64,000 nucleotides of DNA from Stratiolaelaps scimitus (lineage: Eukaryota > Arthropoda > Arachnida > Mesostigmata > Laelapidae), in contig JABWDB010000067.1 in assembly GCA_019614645.1 (NCBI GenBank), positions 186,001-250,000 of the forward strand, written 5' to 3'. The notes beneath the pieces are model-generated. The model saw nothing but the letters and a program-made list of their open reading frames with translations, was not told where the DNA came from and made no database searches. A program made the translations under genes and the position numbers. Below, piece by piece: positions 46,739-58,321 of this stretch; position 1 is the stretch's first letter, and every line of letters starts with the position of its first letter.

Positions 46739-47731
46739 AAGTGAGTATACATTTGAAAACTACGTTATACAATAGTCGCAATTCGTGGTATTTCTTGTCT
46801 CACGTATCGACTTATATATCGAGCTTGCATATGGATCTTTGCATTAAATTTTTTTTCAATTTTCAATTTCAAACAAATGTTTATTGACAGAACTGCTATA
46901 TACATACTTAAGTTCTCGAAAAAATTATAGGTAAAGTAATTATTGCAACGTATATTTTATATATAAAGGGTACTCATTTTTGTACAATATGTAAACATTG
47001 GGTAAGATTCTACAAAACAAATATCCACAAAAAATATCTACATATGATTGATAAGAATTTTTGTTTAAATATCTATATATCCACTTTACAGGATGTCTTT
47101 TTCGTAGAGTGGTTATGTAATATGAAAATATGGCTAAAACCATTGTTTGACATGACTGACAATTATATTGCAGCTTCCAGAAAAAAATGAGTAAAATCTT
47201 TTTCCCTATCATGATCTCCACTTAGACCCTATAGGAAATACCTATTTCCTGTTAAACGAAGGAACTTACTGAAGAAAACCCAATGATTTACCAGATGCAC
47301 CCGAAAGATCGTTTAGGCCACACCTGTAGTAGCCCGAGAACCCCATATACATGACGTGTGTGCATTGTAGCGTACGCACACAACTGTCATATATTATTGT
47401 TGAGACTTTCGTAGGCTATACAAGGACACTTTATAAGACAAACGATTCGTTTCCTTTCGAAAAGTCTTTGGGTTTTGTTTACATATCCCTGGAGGTTTTG
47501 CGGGAGCACATATATGTTGGATGTCTATCACTGGCGATGCATGTCTATGGCGTCATTCGACATCAGGTATATGAGTTGCAGGTAGGGCTAGCAGGTAGCA
47601 GCGAACCTGAGCACGGACAAAGGCACTCCATCAACGACCTTTCGACTTTAAGGAGCTCTCGTGAGGCCTCGAAGTTGTTCGTATGCAAGTCTCACATACA
47701 GGACTCTATTCATATAGGTTAGTTGGCGGTC

Positions 47732-47780
47732 AAGACTCTGAGGTGCACTGCTAAGAAAAAAAAGACTCTGAGGTGCACTG
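47732..47780. repeat. 19-bp direct repeat around an 11-bp A-rich insert
   Basis: AAGACTCTGAGGTGCACTG occurs at 47732-47750 and exactly again at 47762-47780. The spacer is CTAAGAAAAAA. This looks like a target-site duplication around an almost completely truncated retroposon, although replication slippage could also produce it. Confidence 0.85.
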
Positions 47781-48129
47781 TCCACTTTCAGCGTCGTTGT
47801 TTTCACCGTCGGGTTTAACCAATCTGAAATGCAGGCGACTGTAGTCTCTTCTGTCCCAAGCTCGACACTTGGGTCTTCTGTGGTCGTGCGTTCTAATTCA
47901 AATTCGAATCGGTCTGCATAGAGGCGGGGGCCTACTAGTGCTTAGCGAAAAAAAAAATTATCTGTTAATACTTCCTAATTATTGTATGTTGAATAAATGC
48001 TATAATTTGACGAGTTCATTATCTGTTTTCAAAACAAATGACAATTAAACACAGTGAACGTTCTACTCGGGCGCTAGAGGAGGGGAAATTTTAATTTAAA
48101 AAAAGAGTAAAGGCTCCAGATTGATAAGT

Positions 48130-48134
48130 AAAAA
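48130..48134 (-). terminator. Pol III terminator of tRNA-Arg
   Basis: AAAAA on the plus strand is TTTTT on the transcribed-sense minus strand, eight bases beyond the tRNA discriminator base. Confidence 0.85.
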
Positions 48135-48142
48135 TTTACAAT

Positions 48143-48215
48143 CGTCCCCGACAGGACTCGAACCTGCAATCTTCTGATTCGAAGTCAGACGCCTTATCCA
48201 TTAGGCCACGAGGAC
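48143..48215 (-). tRNA. tRNA-Arg (anticodon TCG)
   Basis: A complete 73-nt tRNA gene reading CGA codons. On the minus strand the acceptor GTCCTCG pairs with CGGGGAC (one T-G pair). The A-box is TGGCCTAATGG. The anticodon arm TCTGA-CTTCGAA-TCAGA gives anticodon TCG. The T-arm GCAGG-TTCGAGT-CCTGT contains the B-box GGTTCGAGTCC. The discriminator is G at 48143. No intron. TTTTT (minus strand, 48130-48134) lies just downstream as a Pol III terminator. All stems are intact, so it is probably functional and not a SINE head. Confidence 0.97.
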
Positions 48216-48369
48216 TACGAAACCATTACCACACTATGCATCTATATAAATAAAGAAGTGCCGATGTGGGAGACCCTGCTTAAGGCATAGACTTAAACAT
48301 ATTGGGTGGTCCAAGCATCTGTCAGCGGGTTCACCTACGAGTCCCCTTACCGTACCTCTTGTCCCACCG

Positions 48370-48581
48370 TCACCGTATCCAATGTGTGTTGGGTTCAAAT
48401 CCTGTCATACGCGGAAAATCTTTGGAGTTCTTTATCATCTTTCTTTATCTGAAGATTCTTGTCAGGTACGAGTAAGGCAGAGAATAAGCAAAGGTGGCCC
48501 CGACAGGTCCTCATAGTAATAGCTAAAGGTTAAGAGCTGAGGCCTGTCAAATAGGGGGACAGCTGAGGGTCAGCTCGAAAA
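48370..48581 (+). mobile_element. SINE A, nearly complete 3' two thirds
   Basis: Contains the B-box GGTTCAAATCC (48392-48402), CTGTCATACGCGGAAAATC, a TTTATCATCTTTCTTTATC spacer, GGTGGCCCCGACAGGTCC, TCATAGTAATAGCTAAAGG, GAGGCCTGTCAAATAGGGG and the end ACAGCTGAGGGTCAGCTCG plus AAAA. The A-box side upstream of 48370 is not clear. This is the best reference copy for the family in the window. Confidence 0.85.
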
Positions 48582-48611
48582 GCAGTTTGTTTAGTTTAAG
48601 CTACAAATAAT

Positions 48612-48624
48612 ATAATACTAAGAC
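48612..48624. repeat. Target-site duplication, left copy, for SINE D
   Basis: ATAATACTAAGAC is repeated with one mismatch at 48807-48819 (ATAATACTGAGAC). A third related copy, ATAATACTAAGAGC, lies at 49021-49034. Confidence 0.75.
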
Positions 48625-48806
48625 TGGGGGGATGCTAATTCATGTTAACACCGTGACCGTCCCCCCCTTGTGGAACTGTTGACGATGTTCAACAGCACCA
48701 CCACCCTTCCCGGTATCGCATTCCTTCATGTACGGCGGTGAGATGTGTATAGGCCCAGCTAGGACATGACCTACGGATATGACGTGCTTAGCTGACTCTC
48801 AGCTGC
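48625..48806 (-). mobile_element. SINE-like D
   Basis: Reverse-oriented copy of the 12253-12464 element. The minus strand reads CAGCTGAGAGTCAGCTAAG, ATCTCACCGCCGTACATGA, GCGATACCGGGAAGGGTGG, CATCGTCAACAGTTCCAC and TTAACATGAATTAGCATCC. The A-tail is lost. It is flanked by 13-bp repeats differing at one position. Confidence 0.85.
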
Positions 48807-48834
48807 ATAATACTGAGACCTAAAATCTAAGTCT

Positions 48835-49005
48835 AGCCCGGTGGCCTGGTGGTGCATTCGTGCGCGTCTTGCAATCGGAGGAGACACGTAGGTGCACGGG
48901 TTCGATCCCCACCGTTGCACATTTGCATTTAAAAGGGGTAGCCCGTCTCATGAAGCAATGCCGAAAGCAGTACCATGGACGTTAAATGTTGGCTGTGAGT
49001 CAGCC
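48835..49005 (+). mobile_element. SINE B, full length
   Basis: Best SINE B copy. The tRNA-like head AGCCCGGTGGCCTGGTGGTG carries an A-box, GTCTTGCAATCGGAGG resembles an anticodon arm (TGC in the loop position, so an alanine-type ancestor is possible), and GGTTCGATCCC is a B-box. The body runs ACATTTGCATTTAAAAGGGG to ACGTTAAATGTTGGCTGTG and ends AGTCAGCC. It follows SINE D by about 15 bp, and a diverged repeat of the upstream flank (49021-49040) may be its target-site duplication. Confidence 0.88.
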
Positions 49006-49407
49006 AATCAGTTAAAATGTATAATACTAAGAGCTAAGATGTCACAACGGTGCGAAGTGTAGCAGCTGTCTCTTATCATTTAGTGGATTCTAAGTTCACT
49101 AAATGGCATCCGAAAACAACTAAAAAATTGCAACATTGAAACCCTTTGCACTGAAATCCCGTGACTTGTTTGCCACGTAAAGTAAATAAGAAGATTTTTA
49201 TTTTTATTAGCATTTCAAGTCAAGGGCCCGATGCGCCGACTTTTCTGGCAAAATGATTTACAACGAGATGTTGCCATCCTGAATACTCAGATTTGCTCGA
49301 TTATCTTTTATGTATAGAAGATGTCCCTAGGGATAGCGCCAGGATAAATTGATTAGTGTAGTTGAGTAGTTCTCGAGATAAGCATTTCGCCCATTTGGTA
49401 TACTTCT

Positions 49408-49422
49408 AAATGTTTTTGATGA
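49408..49422. repeat. Target-site duplication, left copy, for SINE A
   Basis: AAATGTTTTTGATGA, repeated exactly at 49539-49553. Confidence 0.9.
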
Positions 49423-49538
49423 GAGAGATTAAGCAAAGGTGTCCCCGACAGGTCCTCATAGTAATACCTAAAAAAATAAGAGCTGAGGCCTGTCAGATAG
49501 GGGACGGTCAGCTGAGGGTCAGCTGGAAAAAATAAAAA
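49423..49538 (+). mobile_element. SINE A, 5'-truncated, with perfect target-site duplication
   Basis: Starts in the family middle (GAGATTAAGCAAAGGTGTCC), continues CCGACAGGTCCTCATAGTAA, AGAGCTGAGGCCTGTCAGAT, and ends AGCTGAGGGTCAGCTGG plus an A-rich tail. Exact 15-bp duplications show a well-preserved insertion. Confidence 0.92.
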
Positions 49539-49553
49539 AAATGTTTTTGATGA

Positions 49554-50280
49554 AAAACACTTTTTTTTCTCGTTCTTATACCGCCATCATATTGATTCCC
49601 GTAATTTTGTAATTAACGTTCACCCGTGTTTTGAAGCATTTGATAAGTGGTAGTAAATGTGTCTAAAAACAGAAAGGCCCTTACATATCAGTCCATTTGC
49701 CTTCAACCTGCTTTCTACAATACGTGTCTTTGAATTCTTTGGAATCGCTTAATGCTCTATCTAACTAGCATATGATTGTTGCAATGCAACCAGATTATTT
49801 AACTCCCCGTTCTTCAATTAGAAGATTTGCCTGGTTGCCAATAGAATGAGGGCAGGATATCAATGATTAGAATGGCCTATCTCGCCTCTGGCCTTTACAG
49901 CATCGTTTTGAGTATGCTGAAGCTAAAATTCGATTCACGAAATGAAACAATTACAATTAAGTTATTTGTAATTTAGGAATTTATGCTATTTTAATGATGG
50001 ATCTAACTCAAAATATTCCCTTCTTGGGATGTGAATTTAACATTTTTCTTCAGCACGTTTTAAACCTGAGAGACTTAAAGACACATAAATAATAACCAAC
50101 ATAATTAAATTCAAATTGAAAAGAAATAAAATAGTGAATTGTAAAAAGCCATTAAGCCAAGCTGGCATCACTGATGTTTAATATGTACGTGGGACCCTGC
50201 CCACTATGAGATACGTGAACGCAAAATTGGCAGCGATATAACTGTGTACGTGACATCACTGACAACAGATAGGGTTGCAA
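49554..50280. other. No recognisable gene
   Basis: AT-rich sequence without recognised features. Confidence 0.5.
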
Positions 50281-50352
50281 CACATTGGCCCTAATAGACA
50301 TTGTTCTCCTAAATTGAAAGGGACAACCCTTTCAATTTTCGGAACCAATGTG
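50281..50352. repeat. Nested inverted repeat (hairpin with outer termini)
   Basis: Inner arms AAATTGAAAGGG (50311-50322) and its exact complement (50327-50338) enclose ACAA. Outer CACATTGG (50281-50288) pairs with CCAATGTG (50345-50352). The 72-bp layout recalls a very small foldback element, but no second copy was found here. Confidence 0.75.
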
Positions 50353-53300
50353 TATAGGAATTAGGTATTGAAGCTAAGTTGCACATGACGTGTTGTGCCA
50401 AGCAGCTATTCTGCAGCAAACCCTGAATCCACGAAAAGAGTACGTGCGAGCAATCGTGTGACTAGAATATCAGCTTTCGTTCGTGGGAACTACCGCACTA
50501 ACCTGACCGTTTGATTGTTTGTGTGGGTAGTTTAATCGTATAAAATACTATCGAAGGAAGGTTGCCGCTTCTTCCTTCCGCCCATCGGACCAACTATAGA
50601 CACGGAGACAAAATTGCCCTGGAACGCATCCTTCGGCAAACAGAGATCTTCCACCTAAAGCGCTCTTTACCCGCTTGCTCATGAGCCGACCTCAGGTACT
50701 GCAAGTGCTCTCCTACGAAGCTCAGAACTGATAATTACTGCTTCCAGTACTTTGGCAACACTATCGCTTATACATTCGCTCGATCTTGCAGGATTTTCAT
50801 ATATATATATATATATATATACTCAGAAATGCTCTCTACAGAGAGCGCGCGTCACAGAGACAGGCTCAAGTTCCTCGACGTTGAAGGCCTTGTACCGATC
50901 GTTGACCCGTAAACGCTTTTCACATAGGCCACTCCACAATCTGGACAAGCCTCTCCTAAAAGCCGCTTCTTGAATGATGGGAGACCCATTTCATCTTCTT
51001 CTTGGCTAACATTACTTTCTGCGTTCTCCTCTCATGCTCGTATCTTCTTCGACGCTCGATGGAGACGGGTTGTCCCATATAATGACATTCATTCACGGAG
51101 TCCCAACAAAACCTCATGAGAGTTAAGGTTATGAACGGACTCCAGATCAAGACTGAAGCATATGAAAATGCAGATTAAAACATAATGAAAATGGTGGCGA
51201 AAATGATTTCTTCCGTCCATTTAGCCCAAAACGTCATATAAATGTTGCAATCGGAAATGACCTCCCGCAATCATGGCACGAATACACTGATTGCACCTGA
51301 TACATCGATCGCATGTGAATTACTGTTCTATGACTATCTGCTTCCGACAGCGAGCAATGCATCTCAACACGTACGCCACTGTGCGATACGTACTTGTATC
51401 ACAGGTTTTGACTTGGCGTACTCTCCCTGTTAGGACTACTGTTATATTTAATTAATCGGCAGAAATTGACACTAAAAGAAATTGACGTATTCTTTGCAGG
51501 TCACTACAGCATCACTATGACTAAGCACTGGTTCCCATATAATCACATATTGCAAAGTGTTTCGGCGTCAAGTAATAAACTATACCACGGTATTGCAAGG
51601 CTCCGTACACTAGGAACCATTGCGTGGCTGTACTATTAGAAGTCATGTCCAATATTGGTAGCACAATCCAATTGTGATCGAGAAAGACATTGGGCACCTA
51701 TAAATAATATTTATGTTATTATTCTTGTGGCAAAATCAGCCTTTGTTTCGGCATTGTTGTTTCAGCATTGTCTACTTATTATTATTATTATTATCCCTCG
51801 AGTACCCAGCTGGTTGGGTGGGATAGTTATATATCGAATTTCCCGAACTGGCTATTATTTTAGCGTTCTACGAACACCGCGCCAGGGTTCTGATTAATCA
51901 GCAGCACCCGGCGGTAGATTATGGTCTGGATTTCTTTACTTAAAAATCATCAGCTACGAATTACCGACATGCTTACACCAACCACTACGTCGCATGTGTT
52001 CATGATAATTAAGCAACGACAGCGTAGCTAAACTATGCCGCCTTATTTGAGAAAATAATACATTATTATGACGACATTAAAATTCCACGAAATTCTAGAT
52101 AGACACACTAATGAATAAAAACTATCATTGCTTGGTCTCAGCGGCGTTTTTATCAATTTTTTAACTCTTAACTGATATTACATTACATTAAACTATACTA
52201 ATTTCCTTTCGTATTGATGCAAAATATACATATATGCAGGTATGTCCACGGAAACGCATACTTGGGATCACTTGATACTGATTATTGTTTTATGGCGGGC
52301 GATGTTTGATTAACTAGTGATTATTCACAATAAATGAGACTTCGCTGACGTTATACCTATTACGTACCCAAAGTCAACTCAAATTGAGATAAAAAAAAAT
52401 TAAATTTCCTTACAGTTCACCACAGTCTGGATTCTGCTTCAAAATGTTCCATTTGGCGGTTGACATTTGACTAACTTGTGATAAGTCGATTTTAGCGACC
52501 TTTGTATTATCACTGATAATATGCCCAATGAGAGCATATGATTAACATATATGAGATCTAAAAACTTTGTTTTATCATTGCCGACAATAGGTTGGGTTCA
52601 GCTTCCATAGGACATAATGCCGTGTTGTGCGGTCTGACTTTTGGTGGGCATGATCAACCGATAAAACTTTGCAGATGCAATACCTGCCATATACGCTAGC
52701 TATGCGGGCGAAGGGGTTAAATAAATATAAAACTACGTTCTAAACAATATAAATAGTTAATGTTATCTTAATAGTTGCGATATTCGGCCTAAATAAGGTA
52801 TAGGTTGGGTACATGGCATCTGTCATGTCCGTGAAGTTTCATTGAAATTCACTTGCCACAAATTAGCCAAATAGTACACCACAGACTGCGATATATTGAG
52901 TACGATGATCTATAGGAACCGCCCTCATTTTTGTTAAATAATGAAAAAGTGTGGCAAACTTTCCACTGGGAGCCCCACCCTGTGAATTATTCAGTTTGCA
53001 TATATTATTTTTGATCTGCGTGTGAAAGTTCTAAGTGAAAAATGGCTGCCACATTTGTTTATCTCGTCCGCTTAGTTGTTTTTTACTAACTCTGTTGCCG
53101 CAGGACATTAAAAACTAATATGACTTTTGGATTTGCCGAACCAGAAAACTTCTATATGAATCAGAAGTCTCAGTATGAGTCGGCAGAGCTTAATAATTGA
53201 GAAAGTCCTCTTTCCCGAAATAAGTTCCATTCATTTCGGTATCCCATATTCCATGGCAACATTTCGAAATTGTTAAACTCCCTGTATTTTCAAGGTCTGA

Positions 53301-55398
53301 CTCCAGCGACCGCTGTTCATTCAGAATTTTTTAAAACCATATCCACAAAAAGTCGAGAAATATTTGTACCTCAAGTGCATATTATATATTTATGGGTACT
53401 GACTTATTATGGGGTCGTTCTTCATGCGTTACGAGACGAAAGGTTGCTAAGAAAGCATCGTTTATCTGTTAAAATTGATTCATATAGAACTTATGAATGA
53501 GTAGATAAAGTTTAACTTCATCGGTATCATGTTTTACCGATTAGTTGATGTACGTCTCCTTTAGATTGCTATTATTACCATTATAGAGATCTGAGTCTAA
53601 GGAAGGGTAAACACTCGGCTGCGCTGTAACTGAAACTCTGAAGCTTTGTTAACAGCGGGAAGTATTTATGAACTATAGGTTTAAATCACTGGAAATATCC
53701 AGGTATGAGATCGGAGTGGCTGTTAAGTATAATCTACATCTATAAATTGCCTTTTGCGACAATGGCCTGGAGAGCAACTACGTTATTGTTTCTCTGCAAC
53801 TTTCGAAAAATCTGGTGTCATATCTAATGGAGAGCGTGATGCTCCGCTATACTCTTCAATAGTGACGCTTGGGTAATACCTTGATAGTGGGAGAACAAAT
53901 AATACACTTTTGCGTGAAACTGTTATATCAATCTAATCAACATGGGGTCACTGTACCGAGTTCTCCAGAGAAGCCCGCTATGGGAACTCCGCAATAGAGT
54001 AAATCTGTGCCCATTTAAAAAGTGAACAACTGAATCGTTTCCGCCCCAAGAGCTATTTTCGTTTGACGTTCTCGACACTCGAACACCAAAAAAGGTTATA
54101 GCTTTCCTCGACGTACACAGGCACAGGGGTCCTATGTACCATCCCTATGGAACTTGTTGTATCTACTACTGTATTGAGGCCACAACGTATTACATAAAAA
54201 CGAGAGAAGGATCCTCTATCAGGCGTCCTTTGTCAGACCCTCCGCAACATCTCATCGCTTGCAGAATACAACTACTACATATATATGTTATCTTTTCTAT
54301 CGAAATCTTCAACGAGCTATAACTTTTCTCCGCTGGCTATATCTTCCTCTACCCATCAACGTTTACGTTCACTATTCAAACAATCTGTTTTCCAAATATT
54401 TGGGACGTTTTCCTGTTTACAACGCATTATTTTACATCGAATTGTGTTGCCAACCGCAAATACTCTGGAAATAGATGAGGCGGTTCTTGTGGCGCTATCG
54501 TGGCTTCTGTCGAAGCGGCAGATACCGCACGTTTCGAAACGTCGACGATTTGCAGAGAAGCGTAGGGTGGCTCGAAAATGGTTGACCGCTTCCAGGGTCG
54601 TCTCATTCGCGTTCGGAATACTACTTCGCAAAAGGCCACGACATAGGGTACCGCTATACAGTTCAATGGCATTGTAATAATCTAGTCCAAGCTAGCAAAA
54701 ACATTTTCTAGAAAAACGCATTTTTCGCGGCGTTGTTATTTCCATCTGACCTTAGTGGTGCTTCGTGGGAAATATTTTCACTGCGGCTTGAATGGCAGCC
54801 ACCGAAAACGACAGAGGCGGCGTCGCCTGTTCCTTCCAGTGACGATGTATTCGTTTTATAGAGAAACCATCCACAGCTACGATCCATGCCCTGTCATTTT
54901 CCAGGATATCATTTACACAATTCTACCTAATGGAAGGTCTGCGATACGAATCAACCATTTCCGTCGAGTCTGTACTTTCCCAGCGTAGTATCACCGATGC
55001 ATTTTCTTTCGTAATCACGTACTAGCTTATCCGGTACGCAGACGACGATATTGTCAGTTATTATTTACTGACCGACTGACTGATTACCACCCTAGCTACT
55101 GCTGGTGACGCTGTTGTTGTTGTTGTTGCTGTTGTTATTTCTTTTGTCAAGAGGCACGCCGATGACATCATTGTACGCAATGGCCGCGAGCCACTTAAAC
55201 GGAGGCCTATACTTAACATATTTTTGAGGCAAAAAAACGCTGTCCAGATGAGCCAACCATTTAGATGGAACAGTCCTCTATTAGCTGGGTAATGACAAAC
55301 GTTTTTTTGTTACTTATCCGGTTTCTGCCCTGTGTAGACGGCCTTTAATCTAGTAAACTGATGTAACGAAGATCCTGTACGCACTCGTTCGTTTCCGT
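50353..55398. other. No confirmed gene
   Basis: Contains a (TA)n at 50799-50821 and a (GTT)n at about 55108-55138. Overlapping frames on both strands at 54285-54677 reach 130 codons, but both strands are equally open and neither shows a domain. The 54480-54860 part is locally GC-richer. Confidence 0.45.
50799..50821. repeat. (TA)n microsatellite
   Basis: TA tract of about 23 bp. Confidence 0.9.
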
Positions 55399-55425
55399 AG
55401 GCTGACTCTTGGCTAACTTTCAATG
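55399..55425 (-). repeat. SINE B 3'-end fragment
   Basis: GGCTGACTCTTGGCTAACTT resembles the reversed SINE B terminus (GGCTGACTCTCAGCCAACAT). Only this end is present. Confidence 0.5.
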
Positions 55426-55499
55426 ACAGGCTTCGGTGTGTGGCACTTATACACTGTACCTCTCACACTCTGCAATATGCCACCTTCTAAATAAGTTAA

Positions 55500-55558
55500 T
55501 GCCTATCTTTAAGGCCAATCTAACTAACGTCCCGTTAGATTGCCCTTAAATATAGGCA
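55500..55558. repeat. 25-bp hairpin
   Basis: Arms at 55500-55524 and 55534-55558 pair at 23 of 25 positions around the 9-nt loop TAACGTCCC. Key ends are TGCCTAT and ATAGGCA. It could be a foldback element or a structured RNA. Confidence 0.88.
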
Positions 55559-57679
55559 ACTTTTGTGTTTCATTTTCGACTTGGCATTGTCAAGAGAATC
55601 CAAGTATCAACGAGGTGCCGAGAATTAGTTCATTTCACAAGTTCTCATAAAATATGCACATGAGTATGCGTACGAAGTGCATGCGAATAATGCATGTATT
55701 TGTAAGACGGGCGTGTTGGCTATGTCGGTGTGTCAACCGATTTATTTAGGGCTGTGTTTTTTTTCGAAATCGATTGCAATATATCGAACAAATAACCATT
55801 GCTAAGATCAAGATAAAACAGGCTTATTTCGTTCTGATCAACCCTCAAAGCCTTCGAAGTTAATAACATGGGAAGCAAATGTGTATTTCACGGCAGTGAT
55901 GTCGGAGTCACAATTGTTTCAAAATATTTCGGTTCGTGATAATTAGCTGAGTAATAACGGGCAACAGCGGACTTTAGCATATGGGACTGATACTCACCTC
56001 GTGCACTAAACTGTTGACGAAAATCTGAGTGAACGTTGCCGACCACGTGCAGTATATTCCTTAGAAATATGACTCTATGCGAATTTTTGTTTCCCAAACT
56101 CAAGTTACCTTCTCCTGGTCGATGCTTTAAATCCATTGACGAAATAGAATAAAAAAAATCGAGAACGTATAAAGAGCATTTCAACAATTGGATTATTAAT
56201 TGGCACAATTGTGCTGCAATTAATTGAAATCTATTGTGATGGTGGCAAATTAAATTTGCCCGAATTTAAATTCCCAGCAGACGTGATGTACTTCTATTTG
56301 AGTTAGTACAATACTGGATCAACCCAATCAAGTTTCGAATCGGTGGTAGATTGTCAACACCAAATTGTTATCTGATTCACTACATTGACATTTAAAAAAC
56401 GTCAAGTAATCACTATTTAGGGTAAAACAGTGTAAAACAATTAATGTAACCTCGCATCGTGAAAGGAGTTGCTAAGCATGGAAAGCTCCGTTTTAACTTT
56501 GGCTTCGGAATCAATCCAACGAAGTCGCTTGATGAAACCCTTCACTTCAAGTATTCAAAGTTCAGCGGTCGGTATATAACAACATGGATACGATGCAATA
56601 TAAAAATTATACAAGCAACCTAATAATAGGTAAACCTGTCATATTCGATTATACCCTAAGTTTGCGTAACTCTAAAAGTGCCGCGTACCGCATCGTCGAT
56701 GCAAGCTACGTTATAACTAGAATACACATCTTTGTGTACACCGTTGCATAAGAGAATATTACTCTCCAAACACGCCGTGGAAAGAATTAAGCTGTGGACA
56801 ATCTTAAACTTTTCCTTGGATTCAAGACCACGCTTCTTCTTGGAACTATGTAAATCGCCCTTATCGTGCATCGGACCGAAAGGACAATAGGTCCTTCTCG
56901 TCACGGCCAGCCTGCGCCTTCAATCTACAAATGTCCCTCAGTACACAAACGAACACACTTGACTTTCGGAGACACTGGTGCGATGTTCAAGAGACAAGGC
57001 CCACGCAAGCGTAGTGTAAATCCATCATCATCATCAGTATAATTATATGCAGCTAAATATATGCATAAGCACGTAAATCCATAGAGTGCGCGTGGTGACT
57101 CGATGGTCGTAATTTCTACTCAAGCGTATCGACTTGATTTTCGCATCGAGTATTCCTCACGCCCTTGTATGATACACCTCAGCAGTTTGAAGTGAAGTGA
57201 TATTAGGTATACTACGCCCGCAACACGTCTCACTGTTGAATTCTATTGTTTTTAGCACTTGGGCGTCACCCGAGGTAACGGCACGTTTGCTCAGTGGATA
57301 GTTGAGATAGACCAGCTGACTATCAGCAAATTGGCGACCACTATTGTTGGTTCGCATAGTGACCAACGATACCGATATTCTCGTGTGGGATTCGATGGTA
57401 GTATGACTGCACTGGCGTCTCACAAATTTTCACTGAGCTTCCTCCCGGTCATCGTTCCCAAGAAGAGCTACTATTAAATAACTAGGTTCCATATAATTCT
57501 TTTATCTCAGTAAAGACAGTTTCGGAAGATGTTGTGAATGTCATTTCGAGCATTGATTGCCTAAAAAGCGACGCCCTGCTCGGTCCTGCCCTCCAATTGC
57601 CCCCGCATTCTGAGGACAGGACCGACCGGAGGGCACAACGAGAGAGAGAGAGAGAGGTCACGACCGTTTGCTACGATCG
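55559..57679. other. No recognisable gene
   Basis: Small frames only. A tRNA-like string near 57290-57330 (TTTGCTCAGTGGATAGTTGA) may be a worn SINE head, but no B-box or tail confirms it. A (GA)n run is at about 57639-57656. Confidence 0.45.
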
Positions 57680-58030
57680 CTAGTCCACGATCCGTCGTAT
57701 CGTGCTGGAACAGGCTATCGATTGCGCCGAGCCATCCTTCTTCTTGAGACCGATGAGGCAGGCACCAAAGAGTGTGGGCCGTAACGCCGGTAGTACCGTG
57801 CCTACCCGCATACAGTCGACCAGAGCCTCGGAGAGGGCGGTGGCGATGGCTCTAAGGGCCAGGGAGAGCAGGTCTCTGAAATGATGCGGGCGAAGGCCAT
57901 TGTGGCCGGCGGTCCATCTTGGTGGAAAGAGGCCACGGAGGCTTTGTGGTTGGCTGTTCCAGCCATCATTCCGCTCTCGGACCATAGCCGGCTTATAATC
58001 CTGGTTCCGTCGAGGAAAGCGATACATATT
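57680..58030 (-). pseudogene. Reverse-transcriptase remnant F (distinct lineage)
   Basis: A 115-codon minus frame with no internal stop. It holds NGLRPHHFRDLLSLAL, LRPTLFGACLIGLKKKDGS and IACSSTIRRIVD. In animal RTs of this type the usual forms are GPDGLRPQHL, then a GA-LI-LKKKDGG-RPIA string and TLRRL: the fingers region just before motif A. Here RPIA is degraded to QSIA. A frame change at about 57930 precedes GLRPHH, because the expected PPGSAGG-type lead-in is disrupted. Sequence downstream of 57680 is not recognisable, so the catalytic core is gone. It differs clearly from remnants A-E. I cannot place it in a named clade. Confidence 0.78.
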
Positions 58031-58321
58031 GACAATTCACGTGGGACTTCTCAACATGACTCTGCCTTGCGACTTAAATATTACCGACTGGCACCATTCC
58101 CTCGTGAACGAGTGAATGGATTTTTTCATTGCAAAAAGAGCACTTACAAGGTACATGTCCATCTACTCAGTTGATCTCACTAAACCATTCAATAATTTCC
58201 GAATGTCTATTATCAAAAGCAAAATATCGTCAAAAGCTCCTAGATTCAATGCTCCAGCTCCGTTAAAACTGGAAAAAATGCGCACACAGAAAAACTGGAA
58301 AAATCAAGCAACGCGTATCAT

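Larger units (their letters stand above)
46739..48142. other. No confirmed gene
   Basis: The 123-codon plus frame at 47351-47722 has no recognisable domain and no clear coding context. The notable feature is the interrupted direct repeat at 47732-47780. Confidence 0.4.

Noticed and set aside
47351..47722. 123-codon plus-strand open frame
   Set aside because: Composition is ordinary and no motif is recognisable; likely chance.
54285..54677. 130-codon plus frame with equally long minus-strand frames
   Set aside because: Openness on both strands reflects local base composition; no conserved residues seen on either.
57285..57400. tRNA-like TTTGCTCAGTGGATAGTTGA
   Set aside because: No anticodon arm or T-arm that pairs properly, and no SINE tail follows.
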